Shown here: piece by piece, positions 23,800-32,108 of the stretch
Layout: every line of letters begins with the position of its first letter
Position numbering within the stretch: position 1 is the stretch's first letter
Source: Clavibacter nebraskensis NCPPB 2581
Lineage (GTDB): Bacteria > Actinomycetota > Actinomycetes > Actinomycetales > Microbacteriaceae
Direction of reading: 5' to 3'
NCBI RefSeq assembly: GCF_000355695.1
Contig: NC_020891.1
Location: forward strand, 620,001 to 684,000
DNA: 64,000 bases
Notes under the pieces: generated by a model
Databases searched by the model: none
The model's input: only the letters and a program-made list of their open reading frames with translations
What the model was told of the DNA's origin: nothing
Position numbers and translations under genes: made by a program

Positions 23800-24827
23800 G
23801 TGGTCATCTCCTCGAAAGCCGCGTCCAGGCGGGCGGTGGCGGCGACGAGCGCCGCCGCGGTGGTGGATGGGGCACCGGCGTCGGCCGGTGCGGCGATGGC
23901 GGTGCGGGCCGCCCGGTCGAACGCGGGCTCCGTGCGCGTGCCGAACTCGGTCGTGAACGCCCCGACCTTGGTGGCGCCTCCGACGGCGACCACGGGCGTC
24001 GTCAGCATCGTACCGAGGTACATGGCGTGCATGCGAGAGGCGATGACGACCTCGCGGTCTGCCATGAGCTCGGCCGCGCGGCGCCAGCCGTGGTCGCCGG
24101 GCTCGGTCGTGAGCCGGGCGCGGACCTCGGGATGCAGGGCGCCGGCGTCGGAGTCGTCGCCCTGGTCCATCGACACGAAGACGACCTCGCCGAAGCGCTC
24201 CTCGAGGGCCGCGACGTCCGCGAGGGTGACCTCGGGGGAGTGCTTCGCGTTCAGCGCGACGACGGCGCCGCGACGCCGGTCGGCGGGGGCCGCCATCGCC
24301 GCGAGCTCGGGGGCGGCGAAGAGGCTGACGTCGGCGGCGACCTCGACGGGGAGCTTCGAGTAGCCCGCGGCGCGGCCGGCGGAGTCGGGGTCGCGGGTCC
24401 AGACGCGGGCGCCGTCGAGGCCCGCGCGGAGGGCGAGGCGCGCGCGGCGGCGGGTGACGGGATCCGCGCCCACGCCGAACACGGCGAGCGGCGTGCGGTT
24501 GGTGCGCGCGATGAGGCCGGTGGCGGCCATGAGCCGGGGGAGGCCCGCGAATGGGCGGCCCGGCTGGTCGTCGGCGAGGAGGGTGCCGCCGCCGACGACG
24601 ACCGCGTCGACCTGGCGCACGACGTCGGCGAGGCCGCGGACGCCGCCGACGCGGACGCGCTCCTCGGTGGAGTCGCGGCGCGCGGTCTGCCCGAAGTCGG
24701 CGATCACGGTCTCGTGGCCGGCCCGGCGGAGGCGCTCGGACAGCGCGTCGGTGAGGAAGGCGTCCCCGAGGTTCTGGGGGTGGCCGGACGCGAGGGTGCG
24801 GTCGGCGGAGACGATGAGGGTCCTCAT
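23778..24827 (-). CDS. Polysaccharide pyruvyl transferase family protein
   Basis: A 349-residue GT-B-like enzyme that adds ketal-linked pyruvate to sugars. HPQNLGDAFLTDALSERLRRAGHE is the N-terminal motif, VDAVVVGGGTLL the Gly-rich turn, and ELMADREVVIASRMHAMYLGTMLTTPVVAVGG the conserved SRMHA block of the family. Pyruvate groups give polysaccharides negative charge. ATG 24827 overlaps the stop of the flippase gene (ATGA). Acts in the cytoplasm on lipid-linked intermediates before flipping. Confidence 0.9.
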   Translation of the reverse strand: MRTLIVSADRTLASGHPQNLGDAFLTDALSERLRRAGHETVIADFGQTARRDSTEERVRVGGVRGLADVVRQVDAVVVGGGTLLADDQPGRPFAGLPRLMAATGLIARTNRTPLAVFGVGADPVTRRRARLALRAGLDGARVWTRDPDSAGRAAGYSKLPVEVAADVSLFAAPELAAMAAPADRRRGAVVALNAKHSPEVTLADVAALEERFGEVVFVSMDQGDDSDAGALHPEVRARLTTEPGDHGWRRAAELMADREVVIASRMHAMYLGTMLTTPVVAVGGATKVGAFTTEFGTRTEPAFDRAARTAIAAPADAGAPSTTAAALVAATARLDAAFEEMTTWVRRTA

Positions 24828-26014
24828 GCGTCCTCCTTCCTGACGGTGCGGTGGCGGTGGCGGATGAGGAGCGCGGCGATGGCGGCGCTCAGGACGAGCT
24901 CGGCGGCGAGCGTGACGCCGGCGAGCAGCGCGGGTCCGGCGGTGAGCGCGGCGACGAGCGTGAGGACCACGGCGACGACGCCCGTGACGATGGTCGCGGT
25001 GAGCCGGACGCGCACGAGGCCGGAGCCCATGGCGTACGCCATGAGCGCGTAGTTGCCGAACTTGGGGGCGACCGAGAGCAGCACCACGAGGAAGATCGCC
25101 TGGTCGAACGCGTCGCCGCCGAAGACCTGCTCGACGGGCTCGCGGAGCAGGGCGAGGATCCCGGCGAGCACCAGGCCGCCGAGCGCGAACCGCCACCAGT
25201 AGGCGCGGGCGGGGCGGGCGGCGGCGCGGATCCGCGGGATCAGCTGCTGCGAGAGCGTGGCCGGCAGGACCTCGAGCGGCTGCACGATCCGGTAGGCGAG
25301 CGCCAGCGGCACGATGGCGTCGGCTCCGAGGATCGCCGTGCCGAGCACGAGCGGCGCCTGCGAGTAGAGGGCGGAGAGGGATCCGGAGAGGCCGAACTCG
25401 AGGATCTGCGGGAACACGCGCACGGCCTCGTCGCCCGTGGTGGCGAGGTCGCGGCGGACGGCGATCCAGGTGCCGGCGGTGACGAGGAGCGACACGACCG
25501 GGAGGGCCAGCAGCACGAGGATCTCGTGCACGAGCACCGCGACGACCAGCGGCACGGCCTTCAGCACCACGAGCGCGAGGTCGGGGAAGGCGTAGGAGGC
25601 GTCGCGGCGGCCGACGAGCAGGGGCGCGCGGATCGTGCGGGTGAGCGAGTCGAGCACCTGGCTCACGCCGAGCGCGACGAGCAGCAGCGCGGCCTCGCCG
25701 GGCACGGACGAGGCGGACGCGACGGTGAGCAGCACCGCGACGGCCGCGCCGACCGCGCCGAGCCCCGCGTGGAAGCCGACCGCCCGCGCATGCACGCTCC
25801 GGGTGAGGCGCGTGCGCGGCAGCGACAGCAGGAAGTTGGCGGCGCCCGAGTCGGTGATGATCGCGAACGAGCTGAGCAGCGCGAACCCGGTCACGAGCGC
25901 GGCCCGGGCCGACTCGTCGGCCAGCTGCGTGAGGACCACGAGCAGCACCAGCTGGAGCACGCGCGTGAGCCCTGCGGCTCCTGTGGGGAGCAGCAGCCCG
26001 ATCCGCCTGGTCAT
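24824..26014 (-). CDS. Polysaccharide flippase (Wzx-like, MOP superfamily)
   Basis: A 396-residue protein, hydrophobic throughout, with 12 or so membrane helices. Features of the oligosaccharide flippase family are seen in FALLSSFAIITDSGAANFLLSLPR near the N-terminus and in FPQILEFGLSGSLSALYSQAPLVLGTAILGADAIVPLALAYRIVQPLEVLPATLSQQLIPRI in the middle. It should flip undecaprenyl-linked repeat units to the outer face. ATGA overlaps link it to the glycosyltransferase before it and the pyruvyl transferase after it, so all are co-translated. Confidence 0.87.
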   Translation of the reverse strand: MTRRIGLLLPTGAAGLTRVLQLVLLVVLTQLADESARAALVTGFALLSSFAIITDSGAANFLLSLPRTRLTRSVHARAVGFHAGLGAVGAAVAVLLTVASASSVPGEAALLLVALGVSQVLDSLTRTIRAPLLVGRRDASYAFPDLALVVLKAVPLVVAVLVHEILVLLALPVVSLLVTAGTWIAVRRDLATTGDEAVRVFPQILEFGLSGSLSALYSQAPLVLGTAILGADAIVPLALAYRIVQPLEVLPATLSQQLIPRIRAAARPARAYWWRFALGGLVLAGILALLREPVEQVFGGDAFDQAIFLVVLLSVAPKFGNYALMAYAMGSGLVRVRLTATIVTGVVAVVLTLVAALTAGPALLAGVTLAAELVLSAAIAALLIRHRHRTVRKEDA

Positions 26015-27060
26015 CGCGTCCCGATGCTCTGGTAGGCGTCGTGGACGGTCTGCGCGGAGGTGCGCCAGTCGAAGCGGCAGGTGACGGCGCGGCGGATCCG
26101 GGCGGCCTCCTCCTCGTCGAGCGGGGACGCCGCGGCGAGCCGGGCGAGCGCCGCGGTGATGGCCGAGGTGTCGGCGGGGGAGAAGTAGTCGGCGTCGCCC
26201 TCGCAGATCCAGTGGAAGACGGGGATGTCGGAGACGGCCAGGCGGGCGCCCGCGACCATCGCCTCGACGAGCGGCAGGCCGAAGCCCTCCGCGAGGCTCG
26301 GGAAGACGACGCCGCGGGAGGCCGCGTAGAGCACGGCGAGCTCGTCGTCGGTGACGTAGCCGGCCAGCTTGATGTCGTCCGACTCGGCCATGTCGACGTC
26401 GCCGAACACGGCGCTCTTCGCGCCCACGAGCACGAGCGGCGTCTCGGCGCGGGTCTCCGCGGGCAGCTCGAGGTACGCCTCGGTGAGGCGCTTGAGGTTC
26501 TTGCGGGGATCCATGCTGCCGACCGCGAGCAGGTACCCGCCGTCGGTCACACCGAACCGCTCGAGCACGCGGGCGCGCTCCTCGGCGCCGCGCGGCTCGC
26601 CGAAGACGGGGCTCGGCGCGTTGGGCGCGACCACGACGGGCGCGCTGGAGAGGCCGAGCTCGCGCACCTGCTCGGCGACGGGCTCGCTCACGGTGACGAT
26701 GACGCGCGCGTCGCGCAGGTTGGCGCGCAGCAGCGGCACGTGGGTCACGACGTACTCGCGGCTGTACCACTCGGGGTTCGTGAGCACGAAGAGGTCGTGC
26801 ACGACCACGATGTGGCGTCGGTGCACGAGCGGCGCGCGGCTCGTGAGCGACAGCAGCACGTCCTGGCGCGTGATCCACGGCAGGGTCGTCTGCACCCAGA
26901 GCCAGCTGCGCGCGCCGGACGACGCGACGCCGTCGGACGGCGTCGCCCGGGTGACGCCCTGCTTGCCCTCGAGGGCGCGCGCGATCTCCGTCGCGTAGCG
27001 CTGCTGGCCGGTGACCCGCTGCCCCGCGTAGGCCTCGTTGACGACGAGCCGGCGCATCAT
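26011..27060 (-). CDS. Glycosyltransferase family 4 (EPS)
   Basis: A 349-residue GT-B enzyme. It opens with RLVVNEAYAGQRVTGQQRYATEIARAL, the donor-independent Gly-rich turn. HIVVVHDLFVL, LLAVGSMDPRKNLKRLTEAYLEL and PSLAEGFGLPLVEAMVAGARLAVSD follow; the last is the E-x7-E nucleotide-sugar motif of GT4. The first of two adjacent ATGs (27060) overlaps the stop of the preceding gene by 4 bp, so that start is chosen. It should add a sugar to the lipid-linked EPS repeat; the sugar cannot be named. Confidence 0.9.
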   Translation of the reverse strand: MMRRLVVNEAYAGQRVTGQQRYATEIARALEGKQGVTRATPSDGVASSGARSWLWVQTTLPWITRQDVLLSLTSRAPLVHRRHIVVVHDLFVLTNPEWYSREYVVTHVPLLRANLRDARVIVTVSEPVAEQVRELGLSSAPVVVAPNAPSPVFGEPRGAEERARVLERFGVTDGGYLLAVGSMDPRKNLKRLTEAYLELPAETRAETPLVLVGAKSAVFGDVDMAESDDIKLAGYVTDDELAVLYAASRGVVFPSLAEGFGLPLVEAMVAGARLAVSDIPVFHWICEGDADYFSPADTSAITAALARLAAASPLDEEEAARIRRAVTCRFDWRTSAQTVHDAYQSIGTR

Positions 27061-28187
27061 GCGGCCGCCCCGTCGAGCCGGGCGCCGTCGTGGCGGACCC
27101 AGGAGGCGATGCGGCGCTCGAACACGTCCGCGTCGAAGTCGGCGGAGCGGCGGACGCTGTCGGCGGGATCCAGCGCGCCGGCCCGCGTGACGGCGTCGGC
27201 GAGGCCGGCGCCCTCCCAGTCGTGCACGTGCACGCCGGTCACGCCGTCGACGACGCTCTCGGTCGCGCCGCCCACGTCGCTCACGAGCACGCGGGCGCCC
27301 GCGGCCATCGCCTCGACGGGCATGATCCCGAAGTCCTCGACCGCGGGGAAGACGTACGCGAGCGCGCGCTGGTACAGCGCGTAGAGGAGCGCGTCGCTCG
27401 GCCGCGGCACGATCGTGACGGGCACGCGCGCGGCGACGGCCTGCGCCCGCAGCTCCTCGGCGAGCGGCCCGGATCCGGCGAGGACGACGGGGACGCCCGC
27501 GGCCTCGCCCGCACGGATCACGAGGTCGAGCCGCTTGTACGGCACGAACCGGCTGGCGCCGAGCACGAACTCGGCGGGCAGCGACGCGGCGAGGGCGGCG
27601 TCGGATCCCGTGAGCGCATCGGCCCAGGAGGCCGTGGCGCGGATGACGGAGGCGTCGACGGGCGGGTGGATGACCTGCGCGTCCACGTCCCACGCGGCGC
27701 GGATGCGGTCGCGCACGAACGCGCTGTTCGCGGCGACCTCGGCGCCGGACGCCTGCGCGCGCCGCCGATCGAGCGCGCGGAGCGGTGGAGCGGCGGCCTT
27801 GACGAGCGGGTTGGCGCCGCGCTGGTCGAGGTCGGGGGTCCAGAGATAGCGGGCGGGGCTGTGCACGTACACGTGGCGCCGGGTGCCCTGGCCGCCGTGG
27901 CCGAGGTGGTGCGCGAACAGGTGCGAGCTGGCGAGGGTCCACTCGTAGGCGGACAGGTCGACCGCGCTCCACGTGAGCGGCATGAACGGCAGGGCCAGGG
28001 GCTTCTTCCGGCGCAGCGGCGTGCGGGCGATCCAGCTCTCCCGCACCGGGCGGTCGCCGAAGCGGCCCGGGTCGTCGTTCCAGAGCGTGAAGAGGTCGGC
28101 GTCGGGGAAGGCGTGCGCGAACGCGTCGAACACCTTCTCGGATCCGCCCGACTTCTCGATCCACTCCTGGACGACCAGCCCGCCCAT
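27057..28187 (-). CDS. Glycosyltransferase family 4 (EPS)
   Basis: A 376-residue GT-B enzyme. GGLVVQEWIEKSGGSEKVFDAFAHAFPDADLFTLW is a GT4 start, FVLGASRFVPYKRLDLVIRAGEAAG the acceptor-sugar hinge, and PAVEDFGIMPVEAMAAGARVLVSDVGG the E-x7-E motif. KRLDLVI and EDFGI are typical of the WbaZ-like mannosyl/rhamnosyl branch, but the donor is not determined. ATG 28187 shares one base with the stop of the sugar-transferase gene (TGATG). It presumably adds the second sugar after the initiating transferase. Confidence 0.9.
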   Translation of the reverse strand: MGGLVVQEWIEKSGGSEKVFDAFAHAFPDADLFTLWNDDPGRFGDRPVRESWIARTPLRRKKPLALPFMPLTWSAVDLSAYEWTLASSHLFAHHLGHGGQGTRRHVYVHSPARYLWTPDLDQRGANPLVKAAAPPLRALDRRRAQASGAEVAANSAFVRDRIRAAWDVDAQVIHPPVDASVIRATASWADALTGSDAALAASLPAEFVLGASRFVPYKRLDLVIRAGEAAGVPVVLAGSGPLAEELRAQAVAARVPVTIVPRPSDALLYALYQRALAYVFPAVEDFGIMPVEAMAAGARVLVSDVGGATESVVDGVTGVHVHDWEGAGLADAVTRAGALDPADSVRRSADFDADVFERRIASWVRHDGARLDGAAA

Positions 28188-29662
28188 CAGACGGCCCCGT
28201 CCGCGCCGAAGACGGCCTTGAACGTGCGGGCGAGGATGATGATGTCGCCCGTGAGCGACCAGTTCTCCACGTAGTAGAGGTCGAGGCGGATGGCGTCCTC
28301 CCACGAGAGGGAGGAGCGGCCCGAGACCTGCCAGAGGCCGGACATGCCGGGCTTGATGAGCAGGCGGCGGCGCGCGGCGCTGTCGTAGAGCGCGACCTCG
28401 CCCTCGCGCTGCGGGCGCGGGCCGATGAGGCTCATGGATCCGAGCAGCACGTTGAGGAACTGCGGCAGCTCGTCGAGGGAGTAGCGGCGGAGGACGCCGC
28501 CGACCTTCGTGATGCGCGGGTCGTCCGTCACCTTGAACAGCGGGGTGTCGGCCGTGCCCTGCTGCTCCAGAAGCGCGAACAGCTCGGCGTCGGCGTTCAT
28601 GCGCATCGAGCGGAACTTGAGCATGTGGAACGGCTCGCCGTTCAGGCCGATGCGCTCCTGCTTGTAGAAGACGTCGCCCTTGCTCGTGGCCTTGATGAGG
28701 ATCGCGAGCAGGAGGAACACCGGGCTCAGCACGATGAGCGTGATCCCCGCGACGACGATGTCGAACAGGCGCTTGGAGAGCAGCTTCCGTCCCTCGAAGC
28801 GCGGCGTCTCCACGTGGATGAGGGGGAGGCCGGCCACCGGCCGCGTGTGGATGCGCGGGCCGCCGATGTCGGTGAGGCCGGGCGCCATGACGAGGTGGTG
28901 GCGGCCGGGCTCGAGCGACCAGCTGAGCTCGCGGATCCGCTCGGGCGGCAGCTCGTCGCTGGAGGTGAGCACCAGCGTGTCGGCGCCGAGGCGCTCGAGC
29001 TCGGCGAGCACGTCGTCCGCGTCGCCGACCACGGGCACGTCGAGGCCCGGGAGGCGCGAGGGCCGCGCGTCGCCGGTGAGGCACGCGCCGACCACGCGGT
29101 AGCCGGCCTTGGGGGCGCGGGCGAGGGTGGTGGCGGTGTGGGTGGTGCTCTCCAGGGATCCGACCAGGAGGATCAGCGAGGAGAACTCGCCCCGGCGGCG
29201 CTGGGCCGACAGCCACACGCGCCAGAGCGCGCGGGACAGCAGCAGGAGCACGAGGCCGAGGGGCAGGCCTGTGATGATGTAGCCGCGCGCCAGGTCGATC
29301 TTCACGAGGAACGCGACGATGGCGATGATCCCGAAGAGCCGCAGCGTCGCGTCGGCGACCTGCTTGTACTCCTGCGTGCCGGTGCCGACGATGCGGTAGT
29401 CGCGCGTGCTGTAGACGGTGAGGACGAAGAGCCACGCGAGGATCAGCACGACGGAGACCATCGTGTAGGTCACCGCGACGCCCTGCGCGTTGCCGCCGAG
29501 GTCGACCGTGCCGGCCGTCGTGCCGAACCAGAGGAACTGCACCCCGAAGGTCGTGAGGACGATGACGATCGCGTCGCTCAGCGCGAGGCGCCGGGCGTAG
29601 ACGACCCGCCAGCGCGACCCCTCCTGGGCCTCGTCCGTGCGTCGTGTCTGTTGCGTGTCCAC
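28187..29662 (-). CDS. Initiating sugar-phosphate transferase (WbaP/WcaJ type)
   Basis: A 491-residue polyisoprenyl-phosphate hexose-1-phosphate transferase. Four N-terminal membrane helices are followed by a cytoplasmic Rossmann-like domain (ILLVGSLESTTHTATTLAR). The fifth helix (FDIVVAGITLIVLSPVFLLLAILIKATSKGDVFYKQERIG) leads to the catalytic domain with FKVTDDPRITKVGGVLRRYSLDELPQFLNVLLGSMSLIGPRP and KPGMSGLWQVSGRSSLSWEDAIRLDLYYVENWS. These are the signature blocks of the family. It starts the EPS repeat unit by moving a sugar phosphate to undecaprenyl phosphate. The GTG at 29662 is the annotated start. Confidence 0.95.
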   Translation of the reverse strand: MDTQQTRRTDEAQEGSRWRVVYARRLALSDAIVIVLTTFGVQFLWFGTTAGTVDLGGNAQGVAVTYTMVSVVLILAWLFVLTVYSTRDYRIVGTGTQEYKQVADATLRLFGIIAIVAFLVKIDLARGYIITGLPLGLVLLLLSRALWRVWLSAQRRRGEFSSLILLVGSLESTTHTATTLARAPKAGYRVVGACLTGDARPSRLPGLDVPVVGDADDVLAELERLGADTLVLTSSDELPPERIRELSWSLEPGRHHLVMAPGLTDIGGPRIHTRPVAGLPLIHVETPRFEGRKLLSKRLFDIVVAGITLIVLSPVFLLLAILIKATSKGDVFYKQERIGLNGEPFHMLKFRSMRMNADAELFALLEQQGTADTPLFKVTDDPRITKVGGVLRRYSLDELPQFLNVLLGSMSLIGPRPQREGEVALYDSAARRRLLIKPGMSGLWQVSGRSSLSWEDAIRLDLYYVENWSLTGDIIILARTFKAVFGADGAV

Positions 29663-29752
29663 TGGTCCCCCGGGGCAGGCGGCTCCGATGGGGAGCCGGT
29701 GGTGTCTGATGGAGCGGCGTGCGCTCGCGTGTGCGGTGGCGGGCTGGTCGGG

Positions 29753-30472
29753 TCAGCCCCGGAGGCGTGGCGCGTCCGTGCGGGTCACGGCCCGCACCGA
29801 CTCGAGGATCGACTCGATGGCGCCCCCGGCCTGCTCGCCCGAGGCGTCGTAGGTGGCCTGCGACCGGCGGTAGGGGTCGACCACGTCGTAGTCGTCCTCC
29901 TGCGCGGGAGGCAGGGTCACGCCGCGCTGCGCCGCCACGAGCGGGATGAGCGCCCGCAGCTGCTCCGGCACGTCGCCGTCGCACGCGATGTGCTTCTCGT
30001 CCCCGGTCACCTCGACGAGGTGCTCGAAGAGCGCCGCGAACTCGCGGATCGTGAAGGTGAAGCGGTTGGCGCGGGGCACCGCGCGCACGACGGCGCTGCG
30101 GTGCTCGCGCGCCATGGTGAGCACCAGGTCGACGCCCTGGATGATGCCGGGCGTCAGGAACCGCGCCTGGTGCTCGCTCGGGTCCCCGCCGTAGCGGACG
30201 GACAGCTCGGCCGCCTGCTCGGGCATGCGCTGCCCCTCGGCCGCGATCGTGCCGGCGCTGGAGAAGCGCACGACCGAGTCGGCCTCGGCGGCGTGGCCGC
30301 CGAAGATCGCGCGGACGCGGGCCCGCAGGACCTGCTCCGCGAGGGCGGAGCGGCAGATGTTGCCCGAGCAGACGAACAGGACGCGGAACGAGCCGTCGTC
30401 GACGCCCTCGGAGGACGCGTCGCCGAGGGCCGCGCGTGCGGCCCTGCGGCTCGTGGGGGGGAGTTCCGACAT
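29753..30472 (-). CDS. Low-molecular-weight protein tyrosine phosphatase (EPS regulation)
   Basis: A 239-residue LMW-PTP with the active-site loop C35-SGNIC-R41 (VLFVCSGNICRSALAEQ) and a general-acid Asp in VVDPYRRS. It carries an N-terminal extension of about 28 residues and an insertion between the halves, so it is longer than the usual 150-160 residues. It lies 9 bp after the BY-kinase stop. In such pairs the phosphatase removes phosphate from the kinase's tyrosine cluster and thereby controls polysaccharide synthesis and chain length. Cytoplasmic. Confidence 0.92.
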   Translation of the reverse strand: MSELPPTSRRAARAALGDASSEGVDDGSFRVLFVCSGNICRSALAEQVLRARVRAIFGGHAAEADSVVRFSSAGTIAAEGQRMPEQAAELSVRYGGDPSEHQARFLTPGIIQGVDLVLTMAREHRSAVVRAVPRANRFTFTIREFAALFEHLVEVTGDEKHIACDGDVPEQLRALIPLVAAQRGVTLPPAQEDDYDVVDPYRRSQATYDASGEQAGGAIESILESVRAVTRTDAPRLRG

Positions 30473-30481
30473 GGAGGGGAG

Positions 30482-31894
30482 CTACGCCTTGATCTTCTCG
30501 ATGGGCGCCTTGGTCTTCTGGCCGTCCTCGTCCTCCGTGTACCCGTACCCGTACCCGTAGTGGCCGTAGCCGTACGCGTCCGGGCCCTTGGTGGGGAGCA
30601 TGGTGATGACGAGGCCGAGCACGTCCGCGCCCACGTTGGTGAGGTTGGCGATGGCGCTCTTCAACTGGGTGCGGTGCGTGCGGCCCGCGGCGACGACGAC
30701 GATCGCGCCGCCGGCGTTCTTGGACAGGATCGCCGCGTCGGTGACGGGCAGCAGCGGCGGGGCGTCGATGAGCACCACGTCGTAGCGCGCCTCGAGGTCC
30801 TGCAGCAGGCGGGCCATGCCCTGCGAGCCGAGCAGCTCGGAGGGGTTCGGCGGGATCTGGCCGGCGGGGAGGATCGAGAGCATGCCCGAGCCCCAGGGCT
30901 GGATGACGTCCTCGATCTCGGCGCGGCCGATGAGGATGTCGGTGAGGCCCACGGCGCCCTCGAGGCCCATGTAGGAGGCGAGGCGCGGACGGCGGAGGTC
31001 GGCGTCGATGAGGACGACCTTGATGCCGGAGTCGGCCAGCGCCAGCGCGAGGTTCGAGCTGGTGGTCGACTTGCCCTCGCCCTGAATGGAGGAGGTGATG
31101 ACGAAGCTGCGCGAGCGGCCGCCGAACTCCAGGAACTGGAGGTTCGTGCGGAGGCTGCGGAAAGACTCGGCGCGGGGGCTGCGCGGGTCGTCCTGGACGA
31201 TGAGGGGACGTTCGGTCGCCTTCGGGTCGTACGCGATGCCGCCGAGGATGGGCTTGGTCGTGACGAGCTCGACGTCGCGCTCCCCGCGGATGCGGTTGTC
31301 GAGCGTCTCGCGGAGGAGGCTGACGCCCACGCCGATGAGGAGGCCGATGAGCGCGCCGACGATGATGTTGACGGTCAGGTTCGGGGAGGACGGCGACTCG
31401 GGGATCTCGGCCTGCTCGAGCTGCGTGATCTGCACCTGCGGCGTGCCCTCGATGGTCTCGGGGACGAGCGTGCCCACGACCGTGGTGAGGCTCGCGCCGA
31501 TCGCGTCGGCGAGGGTCGCGGCGTCCTGTCGGGACTGGTCCTTGACCGTGATGTCGATGATCGTGGTGTCGAGCGGCGCGGAGGCGCGGACCGACTCGGC
31601 GAGCTCGCGCGACGTCATGTCGAGGCCGAACTCGTCGATCACGGGCTGGAGCACGGCGCGGGTCGTGACGACGTCCGCGTAGCTCTTCACCGCCTGCTGG
31701 ATGAAATTGTTGCCCTGCTGGAGGTCCTGCACGCTGCCCGAGCTGCTCTGGGCGACGTACATCTTGGTGGATGCCTCGTACTCGGGGGTCTGGAGGAGGG
31801 AGAAGGCCGCTGCTGCGCCCACCCCGACCAGGAGCGTCAGGATGATGAGCACCGCGCCCCTACGCAGCATCCGAATGAAGTCACGGAGCGCCAT
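30482..31894 (-). CDS. Chain-length determinant / BY-kinase (Wzc-like tyrosine autokinase)
   Basis: A 470-residue fusion of a Wzz-type membrane domain and a bacterial tyrosine kinase. LIILTLLVGVGAAAAFSLL and LTVNIIVGALIGLLIGVGVSLL are the two helices flanking the extracellular domain (about residues 37-175). The kinase has Walker A in SSIQGEGKSTTSSN, Walker A' in VVLIDADLRRP and Walker B in VVLIDAPPLLP. The C-terminus has a tyrosine cluster (YGYGHYGYGYGY) as expected for autophosphorylation. It controls EPS chain length and export. First gene of the locus, followed by its phosphatase. Upstream are two hairpins and a T7 run. Confidence 0.95.
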   Translation of the reverse strand: MALRDFIRMLRRGAVLIILTLLVGVGAAAAFSLLQTPEYEASTKMYVAQSSSGSVQDLQQGNNFIQQAVKSYADVVTTRAVLQPVIDEFGLDMTSRELAESVRASAPLDTTIIDITVKDQSRQDAATLADAIGASLTTVVGTLVPETIEGTPQVQITQLEQAEIPESPSSPNLTVNIIVGALIGLLIGVGVSLLRETLDNRIRGERDVELVTTKPILGGIAYDPKATERPLIVQDDPRSPRAESFRSLRTNLQFLEFGGRSRSFVITSSIQGEGKSTTSSNLALALADSGIKVVLIDADLRRPRLASYMGLEGAVGLTDILIGRAEIEDVIQPWGSGMLSILPAGQIPPNPSELLGSQGMARLLQDLEARYDVVLIDAPPLLPVTDAAILSKNAGGAIVVVAAGRTHRTQLKSAIANLTNVGADVLGLVITMLPTKGPDAYGYGHYGYGYGYTEDEDGQKTKAPIEKIKA

Positions 31895-31912
31895 AACTTA
31901 GAACCCTTCCCC

Positions 31913-31968
31913 AAAAAAACACAGGCGCGGAGTATCCGCAAACGTGGGATATCCACAGCCTCGGCTGT
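31913..31968 (-). promoter_or_regulatory. Hairpins and poly-T run in the BY-kinase leader
   Basis: Read on the minus strand: a perfect palindrome ACAGCC-GA-GGCTGT (31968-31955), a hairpin GCGGA-TAC-TCCGC (31939-31927), seven bases, then T7 (31919-31913), 18 bp before the ATG. The region is unusually AT-rich. It could be an operator plus an attenuator-like element. The stem and T-run are separated by seven bases, so it is not a canonical terminator. Confidence 0.4.
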
Positions 31969-32108
31969 CTATCATCACACAGCTCACGAGCGGCGCCAGC
32001 AGCCTGGAACGCCCCCGTCCGGGGCATGGTAGGGCCTGAGGAGCCCTGTTAGGGTCGCTCAGACAGCAGTGCTGCACGGCGGTACACGAGTGAGTAGGGA
32101 CCTGGGCC

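Noticed and set aside
28625-32032. Very long plus-strand open frame (more than 1100 codons) across the polysaccharide genes
   Set aside because: It is antisense to four genes with clear motifs; its product is Arg/Gly/Asp/His-rich low complexity, the usual artefact of GC-rich codon bias in the opposite frame.
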